From Budorcas taxicolor (Eukaryota > Chordata > Mammalia > Artiodactyla > Bovidae): a DNA stretch of 64,000 bases. The notes below the pieces were generated by a model. The model searched no databases. It was not told the origin of the DNA and worked only from the letters and a program-made list of their open reading frames with translations. The translations under genes and the position numbers were made by a program. Positions 22,890 through 34,084 of the stretch are shown one piece after another. How positions within the stretch are numbered: position 1 is the first letter of the stretch; each line of letters begins with the position of its first letter. The stretch spans positions 39,004,501-39,068,500 of the forward strand of contig NC_068913.1 in assembly GCF_023091745.1 (NCBI RefSeq), given 5' to 3'.

Positions 22890-23840
22890 ATGGAAAGAAT
22901 ACACAGAAGAACTACACAAAAAGATCTTCATGACACAGATAACCATGATGGTGTGATCACTCACCTAGAGCCAGATATCCTGGAATGTGAAGTCAAGTGG
23001 GCCTTAGAAAGTATCATTACAAACAAAGTTAGTGGAGGTGATGAAATTTCAGTTGAGCTATTTCAAATCCTAAAAGATGATGCTGTGAATGTGCTATACT
23101 CAATGTGCCAGCAAATTTGGAAAACTCAGCTGTGGCCACAGGCCTGGAAAATATCAGTTTTTATTCCAATCCCAAAGAAAGGCAATGCCAAAGAATGTTT
23201 AAACTACTGTACAATTGCACTCATCTCACATGCTAGCAAAGTGATGCTCAAAATTCTCCAAGCCAGGCTTCAGTGGTATGTAAACCGTGAACTTCCAGAT
23301 GTTCAAGCTGGATTTAGTAAAGGCAGAGGAACCAGAGATCAAATTGCCAATATCCGCTGGATCATTGAGAAATCAAGAGTTCCAGAAAAACATCTCTTTC
23401 TGCTTTATTGACTAACCAAAGCCTTTGACTGTGTGGATCACAACAACATATGTAAAATTCTTCAACAAGGTGGGAATACCCTACTACCTTACCTGCCTCC
23501 TGAGAAATCTGTATATAGGTCAGGAAGCAACAGTTAGTACCATGCATGGAACAACAGACTGGTTCCAAATTGGGAAAAGAATATGTCAAGGCTGTATATT
23601 GTCACCTGCTTATTTAACTTATATGGAGAGTACATCATGCGAAATGGCGGGCTGGAGGAAGCACAAGCTGGAATCAAGATTGCTGGGAGAAATATCATAA
23701 ACCTCAGATATGCAGATGACACCATGCTTATGGCAGAAAGCAAAGAGAAACTAAAGAGCCTCTTGATAAAACTGAAAGAAGAGTGTGAAAAAGTTGGCTT
23801 AAAACTCAATATTCAGAAAATTAAGTGGTTTGGCACTTAA
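22890..23840 (+). pseudogene. Reverse transcriptase of the older BovB copy, shattered
   Basis: Three overlapping open pieces cover it: 22890-23411 (linker and RT start, through GTRDQIANIRWIIEKS), 23425-23700, and 23583-23840 (AQAGIKIAGRN, LRYADDTMLMAESKEKL, KLNIQKIKW). Motif A straddles a frameshift near 23400, where the text reads tttctgctttattgactaacc instead of the usual 'attgactatgcc'. Motif C YADD is kept. The number of breaks exceeds that of the nested copy, in line with greater age. Confidence 0.85.
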
Positions 23841-24653
23841 GTGACCATGGCAACTGGTCCCTTCACTTAATGGAAAATAGATGGGGAAACAATGGAAACA
23901 GTGAGAGATTTTATTTGGGGCGGGGGGGAGGGTGTGCCAAAATCACTGAAGATGGTGATTGCAGTCATGAAATGAAAAGGCGCTTGCTCCTTTGAAGAAA
24001 AGCTATGCCTAACCTAAACAGCATATTAAAATGCCAAGACATTGCTTTGCTGACAAAGGTCTGTCTAGTCTAAGCTATGGTTTTCCTAGCAGTCATGTGT
24101 GGAGGTGAGAGATGGACTATAAAGAAAGCTGAGCACTGGAGAATTGATGTTTTTGAACTGTTGTAACGAAGAACATTCTTGAGAGTCCATTGGACTGCAA
24201 GGAGATCGAACCAGTCGTATCGTAAAGGAAATCAGTCCTAAATATTCTTTGGAAGGACTCATACTGAAACCGAAACTCCAATACTTTGGCCACCTGATGC
24301 AAAGAACCGACTCATTAGAAAAGACTCTTTTGCTGAGAAAGATTGAAGGCAGGAGGAGAAAGGAATGACAGAGGATGAGATGGTTGGATGGCATGACCGA
24401 CTCGATGGACATGAGTTTGAGCACACTCCAGGAGTTGGTGATGGACAGGGAAGCCTGGTGTTTTGCAGTCCGTGGGGCCACAAACAACTGGACATGACTG
24501 AGTGACTGAACTGAACCAAAAAGCTTTCTCTCCTTTTTTGAAGATAGATTGAATATGTCTTTGCTCCATGTCACCAAAAAGCTCACACTAGGACTTAGAG
24601 GCTTATTTCCCTGGCATTAGTTGCAAATAATAGCCACTTCTAAAGGCTGCAGA

Positions 24654-24925
24654 CAGAGAAGGCAATGGCAACCAACTCCAGTATTCTTGCCTGGAAAATC
24701 CCATGGATGGAGGAGCCTGGTAGGCTGCAGTCCATGGGGTCGCTAAGAGTCAGGCAAGACTGAGCGACTTCACTTTCACTTTTCACTTTCATGCATTGGA
24801 GGAGGAAATGGCAACCCACTCCAGTATTCTTGCTTGAAGAATCCCAGCGACAGAGGAGCCTAGTGATCTGCCGTCTATGGGTTGCACAGAGTCGGACACG
24901 ACTGAAGTGACTTAGCAGCAGCAGC
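24654..24925 (+). mobile_element. Bov-A2 SINE, dimer, with 12-bp TSD
   Basis: Two monomers are joined by cttcactttcacttttcact and atgcattggagg; the tail is gtgacttagcagcagcagc. The exact repeat aaaggctgcaga occurs at 24642-24653 and 24926-24937. It inserted close to the 3' end of the older BovB but outside it. Confidence 0.95.
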
Positions 24926-24937
24926 AAAGGCTGCAGA

Positions 24938-26282
24938 AGACAGTTTTGTCAGCTGAAACTGAATTCCCTTTGTTACAGAGAAATGGGATTTTCTAAGGAA
25001 AATCCTGCTTTAATTGTCAATATCTACCAAGCTCAAAGGATAGTTGGGGCAGAATATGCCTTTCTAAGATAGTGCTTGTACTGTTGCAGTCATTTTATAG
25101 ATTCAACTGAAAAAGGAGATTCTAGGAAGCTCACTCTGGCTGGTGCCACTACCTGCAGCAGGAATTCTGGATGTGTACCTAGGATTCCAAATGCTTCTTG
25201 ACAGAAGCCAAAGCCAGGTGGGAAAATACACTGACAGCCCCATCCTTAATTGCACCGATTAAAAAGAGTTCACAGTCAGTATTTGAAAATAGTCCTTTTT
25301 CAATTTAAAACTCTCAACCACTGTCCACCCCCACCCCATGCAAGTAAATGTAACCAGAAATCATTGTCCGTGATAAAAATCTCAAGTTGGTTAAGAAACC
25401 CATGTGGGTTTTTTTTTTTTTTTAATGTACTTTTCCATTAATTTCCTGTGGAAGGTTTTCATTTCAAGTATGCACATTCAATAATTAAAATGCTGAATGT
25501 CAGACTGATAAATTGTAAGTAAAATGCTTGGTATCCTTTGGTGTTACATTTTTCATACTATGTGTATAGGAGTCTGATATAAGCCATGGACAAAATGTCT
25601 CCTCCTTGCATACTAGGGCCCCAAGTCAGTATTGAGCTTAGTGGTGATTTCATGTATGCCTTTCTTTCAAGAGGAGTTCTATTACTTAAGACTGTTTGAA
25701 AACTCAGTGCTTGGATGATAATTAGTATGCTTCCCCACTTATAGAAAATAAAATGTCTATTTTCAATTTTATTAACTATAAATCAGTGATGATATATACA
25801 CCACCAATGGGTATCTGAAAATATTGTTTTGTTAGCATATTGATGAAATCCTTATCCCAAATGAATAGCTTAACTTTTTAAATCAGTTTGTTATGATTCA
25901 GCTACAGATAAAATTGACACTCAATTTATAGAGTGAATTGAAAATGCTATCAACTAGTTACTGTGAGAACTCACATAAGTTAAAAAAGCAGCTCAATTCA
26001 AAGCATCAGTTGAGTCCTTCAGGGACAGGGTGTTAAGAACAAAGCTGCCTGCCAGAGGTAAAAGTTTCATCAGGGAATAAGAGGCAGGCAAAATTGAAAA
26101 ACAGGAAAGAAAAAACTCTACCATGAAATTATTTTAGAAGTTCAATAGGAAGATAGGCAGTCAAAGTTTTAAGGAAACCAGAGAGGAACCCCTTAGGAAA
26201 TATTTTATCAAAAAAGAAGTGTAGAGGAATGAATCCTTTTTCCCTTTGAATAAACCCCTGGTTTATTTTGAGGAAGATTAAA
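24938..26282. other. No feature recognised
   Basis: Mostly unassigned AT-rich DNA with a poly-T tract at 25410-25424. No repeat family or exon was recognised. Confidence 0.5.
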
Positions 26283-26427
26283 CTTTCACGCATTGGAGAA
26301 GGAAATGGCAACCCACTCCAGTGTTCTTGCCTGGAGAATCCCAGGGATGGGGGAGCCTGGTGGGCTGCCGTCTACGGGGTCGCATAGAGTCGGACAGGAC
26401 TGAAGCCACTTAGCAGCAGCAGCAGCA
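26283..26427 (+). mobile_element. Bov-A2 SINE, second monomer only
   Basis: Begins in the dimer linker (ctttcacgcattggagaagg) and continues through one monomer to gccacttagcagcagcagca. The first monomer is missing, as expected of a 5'-truncated Bov-A2. No clear TSD was found. Confidence 0.9.
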
Positions 26428-27307
26428 AAGCTCTCTTAAAATGGATTATTATTTTTTTAGATCAAGGTGAGTTTTCACATCTGTCATGTTGAAAAAGTAA
26501 ATCTAACTCTCATTTATGCTATATTTTCACACTGGCAAATTTGTACCTAGTGTGGTAAATACAGATTCCTTGTTAGTTTTGTTAATTCTTTGAAAACAGC
26601 TATACTTTCCTAATACAATTAAGGGCACAGTAAAAGTATGCTAAAATTCCCAGTGTATATTATAATCTCTTTAGGAAATCTAGATTAGGAAACTCTAATA
26701 AATTTCATCATAGTTTATCATGTGTTTTTATCCCATTTTTAAAAAATCTATGCTATGGAAAGCAATATTATATAATTGACAAGGTTAGTTTTTACCCCAA
26801 TCCAAATGTTTAAAACTCCATTGCAGACATCAAAAAATTATCTAGTGTGAAAATAAAAAAGATTAAAAGCAAAAATAATATGCTCAAAAGTAGTCTTCTG
26901 AAAAATTCTTTTCTAATGTGCAAATTCCATTGGTATATAAACATAAAATTTATTTAAAACGTAGAGCACTTTTTAAGAATAACTTTTAAAAGTTAAAATC
27001 TCAGCTCATATAAATATTTAATGAACATGTGTCGATGGTTAATTTAAATCATTATTAAGAAAGGAACTAATAAGATGTTATAATCAGTTCAAAGGAGACT
27101 GAGAAACTCAAACTCACATGTATAGAAAATAAGGAATTTTGAAATGAATTTATAAATACATGCAAAACGTTTATTCAAAAGGCAGTGATCAATTGCATAT
27201 CATCACACAGAATGTATTTCCATTTCAGTGAGCAAGAATCCTACAGTTTTTTTACATGAAAGGCAATGAGATGAGCTAGATGGGACATAATGGTTTCCCA
27301 CCCCCTG
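26428..27307. other. AT-rich DNA, nothing recognised
   Basis: Strongly AT-rich with many short A and T runs. No family or frame of note. Confidence 0.5.
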
Positions 27308-27378
27308 CTTTTTTTAACTTTATTTATTTTTGGCTGTGCTGGTCTTCCTTGCTTCATGGGCTTTTCTCTAGTTGCAGT
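27308..27378 (-). mobile_element. CHR-2-type SINE, 3' end, antisense
   Basis: The text ttttaactttatttattttt, ggctgtgctggtcttccttg, ttcatgggcttttctctagt, tgcag fits the antisense 3' end of the long cetartiodactyl CHR SINE. Only about 70 bases remain. Confidence 0.6.
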
Positions 27379-27387
27379 GGATGCATC

Positions 27388-27600
27388 TGGCTAACCATGT
27401 GGCTCTAGTGCTAAAGAACCTGCCTGCCATTGCAAGAGACATAAGAGACACAGGTTTGATCCCTGGGTTGGGGTGTTCCCCTGTAGAAGGAAATGGCAAC
27501 CCACTCCAGTCTTCTTGCCTAGAAAATCCAATGAACAGAGGAATATGGCAGGCTACAGTCCATAGGGTCACAAGGAGTCAGACACAACTAAAGCGATTTA
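27388..27600 (+). mobile_element. Bov-tA SINE followed by (CA)n
   Basis: A tRNA-like head (tggctaaccatgtggctcta, gcctgccattgcaagag, aggtttgatccctgg) is followed by the Bov-A body (aaggaaatggcaacccactc ... gtcagacacaactaaagcga). The B-box-like word is ggtttgatccc. Short repeats ggatgca (27379-27385 and 27601-27607) may be the TSD. A (CA)n run follows at 27607-27619. Confidence 0.9.
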
Positions 27601-27689
27601 GGATGCACACACACACACATATAAATACACAAAAATAAAATGTTATTTTATTTTCATATATATATTCTTCTAATTCTGTCAAATATCAT

Positions 27690-27770
27690 TAGGGAAAGGT
27701 ACCATTTTACAGAAGAGGGAACTAGGACTTAAGAGGATAGCCTTTTAGAATCACTTCAGCAAACAATTAT
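27690..27770 (-). mobile_element. Possible MIR core, antisense
   Basis: The words aaaggtaccattttacagaag and agggaactaggacttaagag fit the antisense MIR core 'ccattttacagatgaggaaactgagg'. Too short and diverged for more. Confidence 0.4.
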
Positions 27771-28642
27771 CACACTAATGATTTGGATTTTTTCTCTTGC
27801 TCCAAATCCAAAATTGTTTTGCTACGCCAAAATTGATATAGTCGAAGAAAAGCGATAATTATTGGTGCTAATTTAGGGTGATTAAACATCAAAATGGACT
27901 TCATTTATCAAATAACATAGCTGGCTAAATTTTTACTTTATTTATAGCCTGTGAGGTACAGTATTATTGAAAATAAACATCAATTTCAAGCAGTGATGTA
28001 ACTGGAGTTAGCAATTCAAGAAAAGCAAAGCAGAAAGCAAAATTTGGAAGCTTATATTTAATTTCTGTTGTACTTGTTTATTAAAGAAAATATTTGTTGA
28101 AAATTTGAGTTTTCTAACTATATGACACAATATTAGTTATCCTAATCTACTGTAGGTAAGACTTTTAATCTTCCTTCTTTAGGATACTAAAATAGAAGAA
28201 TTGTTAGCACATTTTTTATGATTTGTTATGCAGCATTGATTTTAAACCATATTTTTATTAAAATATATTGAAATATTTAGTTTAGTTCTGAAATATAACC
28301 ATAATTTAAGAAACCCATCTGGAATACATCTCTGCCTTATTAGTGGCTCTATTATTTTTTCCTGCTTCATAATTTGACAACTGCATTTTTTGAAAAGTGG
28401 ATAAATGTATATTTTTATAACTTTCTTCTCCTCCCCAAATGCCACATTCTACATTTGAAAGGGAAATTACTAAAGAAATGCTATTTAAACAATCCTATAT
28501 TTGTCTTTTGAAACCAAATACCAGTAGCATAGAAGACCACAAATATTATTCAGTAAAAATCTTTGCTCCAGTCTCTATAAATTAAAACAATATGAAAAAA
28601 TTGTTTTGAAAAATCAAGCCTGGTATTTTTTCACATATGTTA
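27771..28642. other. AT-rich DNA, nothing recognised
   Basis: No repeat family, exon or RNA gene recognised. A 67-codon antisense frame at 28242-28445 shows no motif. Confidence 0.5.
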
Positions 28643-28820
28643 CCGTTGATCCTTGGATCAACAAGTTTGAACTGTGCAGGTCCACTTATACTCAGATTTT
28701 TTTTTTTTAATGTTATGTACTACAGTAGTATACGATCTGCAGTTGACTGAATCTGAGGATATGGAGGGCCAACTATAAATTACATGCAGATTTTCTATTG
28801 CACAGGTGGTCAGGGCTTTC
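28643..28820 (+). mobile_element. Tigger-type DNA transposon remnant
   Basis: The words taccgttgatccttggatca, agtttgaactgtgcaggtcc, acttatactcagattttttt, then atggagggccaactataaat and tacatgcagattttctattg follow the ends of a Tigger-related (TcMar) non-autonomous element. The middle is deleted. No transposase frame is left. Confidence 0.65.
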
Positions 28821-28871
28821 AACTATATTACATGAACTATTACTCATGGTAGAATGGGGCACATCTAGTGA

Positions 28872-29330
28872 TGTATTTGTCAGGGTTATCCAGATAAACA
28901 GACCCAATAAGATGTATACATAGAGAAAGAGATTCATTATAAGGAATTGTCTCATGCAAGCGGAGCCTGAGAAATCTCAAGACATGAAGTTGGCAACCTG
29001 GAGATTCGAGAGAGCAATGATGTCATTCCCATCTGAAACTCAGCAGGCTTAAGATCCAAGAAGAGACAACTTTTCAGTTTAAATCCAAAGGCAGGGAAAG
29101 ATCAGTTTCCAAGCTCATCAGTCAGGCTGGTGGATTTCCCTCTTCGTCAGCAATTTTGTTCTGTTCTGGTTTTTGATTGGTTGAGGCACACTCTGCTTTA
29201 CCCAGTCTACAGGTTCAAATGTTAATCTCATCCAGAAATACCCTCACCTTCACACCCAGAACAATGTTTGACCAAATGTCTGGGCATCTCATGGCCTAGG
29301 CAGGTTGATGACTAGAAATATCCTCAAATC
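28872..29330 (+). mobile_element. Old LTR-like interspersed repeat
   Basis: Starts tgtatttgtcagggttatcc, agataaacagacccaataag, continues gattcattataaggaattgt, agtctacaggttcaaatgtt, aatctcatccagaaataccc, and ends near caggttgatgactagaaat. I know this word order from a common mammalian LTR-type repeat (TGTATTAGTCAGGG...). I cannot name the family with confidence. No protein-coding part is present. Confidence 0.5.
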
Positions 29331-30649
29331 TTTTGTCTTTTTTTTTTTTTAAGGCGCTGCTTATTTCAGAGCTTTCTCCCAACATGGATTGAAATTGTTT
29401 GCTATACATTATGTCTACTTTCCTAGATTGTTACATTATGAACCCTATGAAAGCTATTCACAGGAATATGTTTTAGTGAACAAGTGAAATGGAGAGATTA
29501 ACAGGACAAGGACTTCAGTTTTTTCCTATAACCTGGTACACAGAAAAAAAATAATGTTTATTCCTCTACACTGTGTTTATACAGAAAAGCTGTGCTACTG
29601 GGTTTATCTTGGATATATGTGCAAATAAGAAGAAAATTATTTCAGAAGCACATTGCGTACATTTTTAATGAAGTGATAATACCTTATTCCTGGGAATAAA
29701 ATGAGTTTGTCTCATACCTCCCTGTCAAAATAATGCTTTGTTGGGGAAGATGGGGAGTGCATTTAATCATGTAACCTTTATGCTAAATAAACACAAGCTA
29801 CCAGCCATAACAATTTTATGTTTTTAGAATAATAGCAGGAAATAAGGATATAGTTCTTTCCTTTGTGCAGCTACTGGCATCTTTTACTGATACGAAGTAT
29901 AGAATTTTACTCATACTATATAGAACCTTGTAAAAGGATTTTCTTGAATAATTTGTCAAATCTCAACTGATTAAAATAACTACTTGTATCCTTTGAGAGT
30001 TCATTAATAACTGGAATTCATGATAATTAATGAATACATTAATATTTTTAAATTTCAAATAATGAGCATTGTGATGTTTATAATGTAAATTAGATAGAAT
30101 TAATTTTAAATTATTTTCTCATAAGCATTCATTTCAATAAAATAACATTAGGTTCATTAATTAAACTATATTAATATAAAATATTCATTCCTATATTTTA
30201 AAGTATATAGTGATTGTTTTGATTTTGTGTACTACTTATAGATTAATATAAATTACTTATCTTTTACCTGCCCAGTGAAAAATTAGGTAAAGTTCATTTT
30301 AATTTAAATGCATCTAACTGAAGAAGCATTATAAATCTAATTGTTAAATGAATTTAGTAATAAAAGCAAATTCACTTTCAAGTAAAGTATAGTAACATAA
30401 GGCTTTTTTGATCCTTAATATATTGTAATCCTTATATTTATTCAGCAATTTTTAAACTTAGTACAATAATTCATAAATCAAACATATTTTGAGATTCCCA
30501 GATAATATTCTATATCATTATTATATACATGCTACCTAAACCTACAAATGCCTCCATTGTAAAGCTCTATTAAACAAAATACAGAGTCATTAAAATTTAG
30601 AGTTTGTTCCCTATCCTGTGAATGCCTATGTCTTTTTTAAACACTTTTT
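29331..30649. other. Very AT-rich block without recognised features
   Basis: From about 29930 to 30560 nearly all words are A/T (for example taatgaatacattaatattt, aattttaaattattttctca). No repeat family was seen. The composition could suit a matrix-attachment or late-replicating segment, but nothing in the sequence proves it. Confidence 0.5.
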
Positions 30650-30777
30650 TTCATAGATATAAGATCCATGAGAGTGGGAATCATTGCTTGTTTTTTCATT
30701 GATTTATCATGACTCTAAAAATTGTGCCTGACATTTAATAAAGAGGTCAATAAACAGCTGTTGAATGAATGAATAAT
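30650..30777 (+). mobile_element. L2 LINE 3' end
   Basis: Order: ataagatccatgagagtggg, aatcattgcttgttttttca, ttgtgcctgacatttaataa, aataaacagctgttgaatga, atgaataa. This follows the L2 3' end including its terminal (TGAA)-type repeat. Diverged but collinear. Confidence 0.65.
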
Positions 30778-32255
30778 ACTTAAACCTGCCACTTGGCTTG
30801 GATACGATACATTGAATGAGAATATCCTTGAAAAGTTCTTGGCAATCTGAAAGTCTTATTTCTTCATAAATACATAACAAATTTTTATCAATAGTTACTT
30901 CAGGAAGAGAAGGGAATATGTAGGGAAAGTAAGGGGAAGAGGAGACTTTTTTTTCTTCTTTTAGTTTCTTTTCCCTTTTTTTCTGATTAAAAATTCATAC
31001 CTATGTGAATGTTTGCTATCATGCCAGAAAGAGAATAGACCAAAGGACATTTGGAGCTGCCACTTCATTTATTAGAAGATCGAGAACAATTACAGGTTGC
31101 AGAACAGAAACTTTAAAATCTGTAGCTTAAAAAATTGATGTCAGATAATACTGGATGCATGGAATAGTCCCTCTTGGGCAGGAATTCTTTGCAAGGTCTC
31201 TATACTTGTGGTTTTAGAATATCCAATGATAACCAGTTCATAGAGTGACCCATGGTACCAAACATGAGTGTGAAACAAAGAAAAAAAAATCAGATTTACC
31301 AAAGCATGGCAGGAGAAACTAGTATATCTAGGAAAAAAATGAAAAGGTGATTGTGAAAAGTGAAGGTGAAAAGTGATGACTGAGCAACTGAACTGAACTG
31401 ATGATGATGTAAAAAAGGAGGTCCAGTTTTCTCATGTGTAAAATGGGTCAGCCGGGGTACCTCTAGTATCTTTCTTACATCTGTAAATATTATGAGTTGA
31501 TTTGTTCACTGATTTGCACTGAGATGTGAACAAATCTTGATTGTACTGCATCTCACTTTCTTAGGTCCCATTTTATACATGGGAAATAGACTTGGCCTCT
31601 GACAGGAAAAAAAGGAGTAGGTAAAAACCAAAGGTAATAGAAGTAGTTTAGGATATAGACAAGTTTAGCTAATAAATCACATACTCTGTCTCTATGGTGG
31701 AAAAAAATGCTGTGACTTCTACCATGTACTTTGTTCCTTCCAAACCATTTAGGTGGAAGAAAGAAACAAGGGAAAACTAACACATTCATCCACACACTTT
31801 TTGATGCAAAAAGCAAATTATTATTAGATTGATTTATTTGTATACCTTACGTCAGGGCAAAAAAAATTTTTTTTTTTTTTGGTGAGATGAATGTTTGATC
31901 TACAATAAATAACAATAGAAAAAGTAGTATTTGTTTTACAGAATTCAAGGCAGCATCTATTCTGTAGAAAGCATGATTATTTCACTTATGTTTAAATTTT
32001 CTCTATTGACTCGGATTGTTTCTATGACAAATCCAAGTCTTTGAAGTGTTCTTATGGTTTTTATAAATTGAATGTTCTGAAATGACACATTAAGGATAAG
32101 ATATTAGAAACTTGCTCTTCTTTTATCTTAAGTGGCAATGTAATTGCTCTTATTTTATTGGATTAGGAAGATGCTGACATGCTGTTTTGTAAACTGAATT
32201 TTTTTTTATAAGCCCCAATGCTTTTCTTTCCTCTTTAATTTTCTCAAATGTCTCT
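30778..32255. other. Mostly unassigned; a BovB tail scrap and a MIR-like word
   Basis: At 31365-31400 the text aagtgatgactgagcaactg, aactgaactgatg matches the last bases of BovB or Bov-A. At 31425-31500 the words ccagttttctcatgtgtaaa, atgggtcag resemble a MIR core. Poly-A/T lies at 31860-31880. The rest is unassigned. Confidence 0.45.
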
Positions 32256-32830
32256 ATGTGTGTAGAATGGTCACAAAATTGTCTCAGCTGTACACAGAAT
32301 TTAGAAGCCTTAGTGAACGCACATATCTCTACTCAAGGTCTGGAGAAGGATGAGTGCTGCCTCGTGTCATGTGTAGGGCTGCACCCCATGGGCCAGAAAG
32401 CCCTGTGCATGTCCGTCTGCAAGATGGAGGAAAGAGCCTGGAGTCAGCGGCAGAGACTTCAGTGACTTAATGGATGGGGGAGCTTACATGTCTGAGGCAA
32501 GGTTCCATAGTGACAGGTGGGCAGGTAAGTGGCAGGACATGGCAGCAGGGAAAGGGCTAGGGGAAGTTTACCTGTTTTAGGGGGAATTGACTCCAGGCTG
32601 GATAATCACTTGGTTACAGGGAAACCAGCAAAGGGGTATACCTCTCACTGTTTCTTTGACAAGCTATCTCTTGGGAGATGTTCTAATCTAAGGTTTCAAA
32701 CAATTACTAGATGGGGCAGGGCCAGTATGTAAGGTAAGTCATGTGAGCAGGGTATATGTGAAGCAGGCACTGATTCAGCAGAGGGTGGACAGAGAGAGAA
32801 CAGCCATCTTGGATGGCCTGATCATATATC
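32256..32830. other. Less AT-rich block of unknown origin, LTR-like
   Basis: This block is clearly less AT-rich than its surroundings and has purine-rich words (gatggaggaaagagcctgga, atggatgggggagcttacat, gacaggtgggcaggtaagtg, agagagagaacagccatctt). Two unlinked frames (32256-32465 and 32529-32732, 69 and 67 codons) have no known motif. Sharp edges against AT-rich DNA suggest an inserted element, perhaps an LTR or pseudogene, but I recognise none. Confidence 0.45.
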
Positions 32831-33747
32831 AAGAAATTTGGTTTCAGTTTTTCTCTGTGGATTCATCTTTCCATATCTTGTTAATTTGACAACATTGATT
32901 TATGATTACTTTGAAATCTTAAAAGAAATTAGACTCTAAGATCTATGTTAATATAGAAAGTTAGTAATCATTATTTCAGTCATAAAGTGTGAAAATTAAT
33001 CACTTTATATATACAACATGCATAACTCTGAGTTAAAGTCATGCTATGACAGAGATTTGTTATATTTATTTCTTAATTTTTACTGAAAATGTGATTGTGA
33101 GAAAAAGCCTTGACACATTCAAATGTTTTAGAATTGTGTAGCTAAGTGTGCAGGAGTGAAATACTTCTGACATATGGAATTTCAAATGATAATTCAACAA
33201 AGAAAATAATAAAATCAAAGTGGATACAGAAAACAGAACAAAGTCTTACTAAATGGATTTAAATGGTAAGTGTGTGGGAATTATAGTGTTATTCTTTCTT
33301 ATGTATGCTTAAAATTTGCATAATGCAAATATAAAACCCCTGACCTATAAGAGACATTCCATAGTTCTTTAAAGATGACTCAGCAAGAGATTTTATATTT
33401 AGTGTATGGATTAGGATTGCATACAGAGGGAAATAAAATCTTTCAGATTCTCAGCTGGGGCTCTGTCTAAAGGAGAAAAGCATACAAATTTATTTAATAT
33501 AAGTTTCATATGACATGGGAACTTTCATAAGGAAATGAAGACCCAAAGTTGTGGTTAAACCTGTCTTTTATGCTAGGTTGATGAAAAATAGAAATTCATG
33601 GGAAAATATGATGGGGAAAAGGGTACAAGTATAGGAAACGGGGAATCTTAGCAAGGTCTGTTTGAATTCCTCTTAGCGTCTCTTCATCTTTAAAGATGAG
33701 GATGCTCTTATTTCATGTGAATCTCACATAAATTATTCCGGAAAGAC
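32831..33747. other. AT-rich DNA, nothing recognised
   Basis: No repeat family or exon recognised. Confidence 0.5.
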
Positions 33748-33962
33748 CAAAGGTCTCAAACCAGGGTATGAATTTTGCCCCCTGGATATATTTGGCAGCG
33801 TCTAAAGACATTTTAGGTTGTTACAACTGAGAACTTCTACTTGCATCTGAGAAGTAGAGACCAGGGAACGCTGCTGGACATTCTACAATACAAGGATAGT
33901 CCCATGCCACAAAACAGTGCCCTGGCCCAAAATGTCAATACTGCCAAGCTTGAGAAACCCTT
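33748..33962 (+). mobile_element. MER20-like hAT-Charlie element
   Basis: Runs caaaggtctcaaaccagggt, gaattttgccccctggatat, atttggcagcgtctaaagac, attttaggttgttacaactg, gccctggcccaaaatgtcaa, tactgccaagcttgagaaac. It is collinear with a hAT-Charlie MITE of about 220 bp that I recall as MER20. Element type is well supported; the subfamily name is less sure. Confidence 0.7.
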
Positions 33963-34084
33963 CTCTGAGATTACTGTTTGTCGTGTTTTATAAAAAAGGA
34001 CAAGGAAAATAAAGCATTGAGTTCACCAATGCTCATTCATGCATATAAATGTTTTAGTGTTAGTAAGTTACATTATAAATTATA

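Larger units (their letters stand above)
18352..24516 (+). mobile_element. Older BovB LINE, nearly full length, split by a second BovB
   Basis: This copy runs 18352-19348, is interrupted, and resumes at 22447-24516, for about 3.07 kb of its own sequence. The left part holds the 5' region and endonuclease; the right part holds the linker, reverse transcriptase and tail. The break lies in the attcaggtatgac segment, which is present once at 19336-19348 and again at 22434-22446 as a 13-bp TSD of the inserted copy. Joined across the insert, the text agrees with the order in the inserted element (gaccattcaggtatgacctaaatcaaatccc). The tail is of the older BovB type (KIEGRRR, LMLKLKLQ-like region). 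Many stops and frameshifts disable it. Confidence 0.93.

Noticed and set aside
24086..24586. 166-codon minus-strand frame
   Set aside because: It is the antisense of the BovB C-terminal region and tail; the same shadow frame appears opposite most BovB copies.
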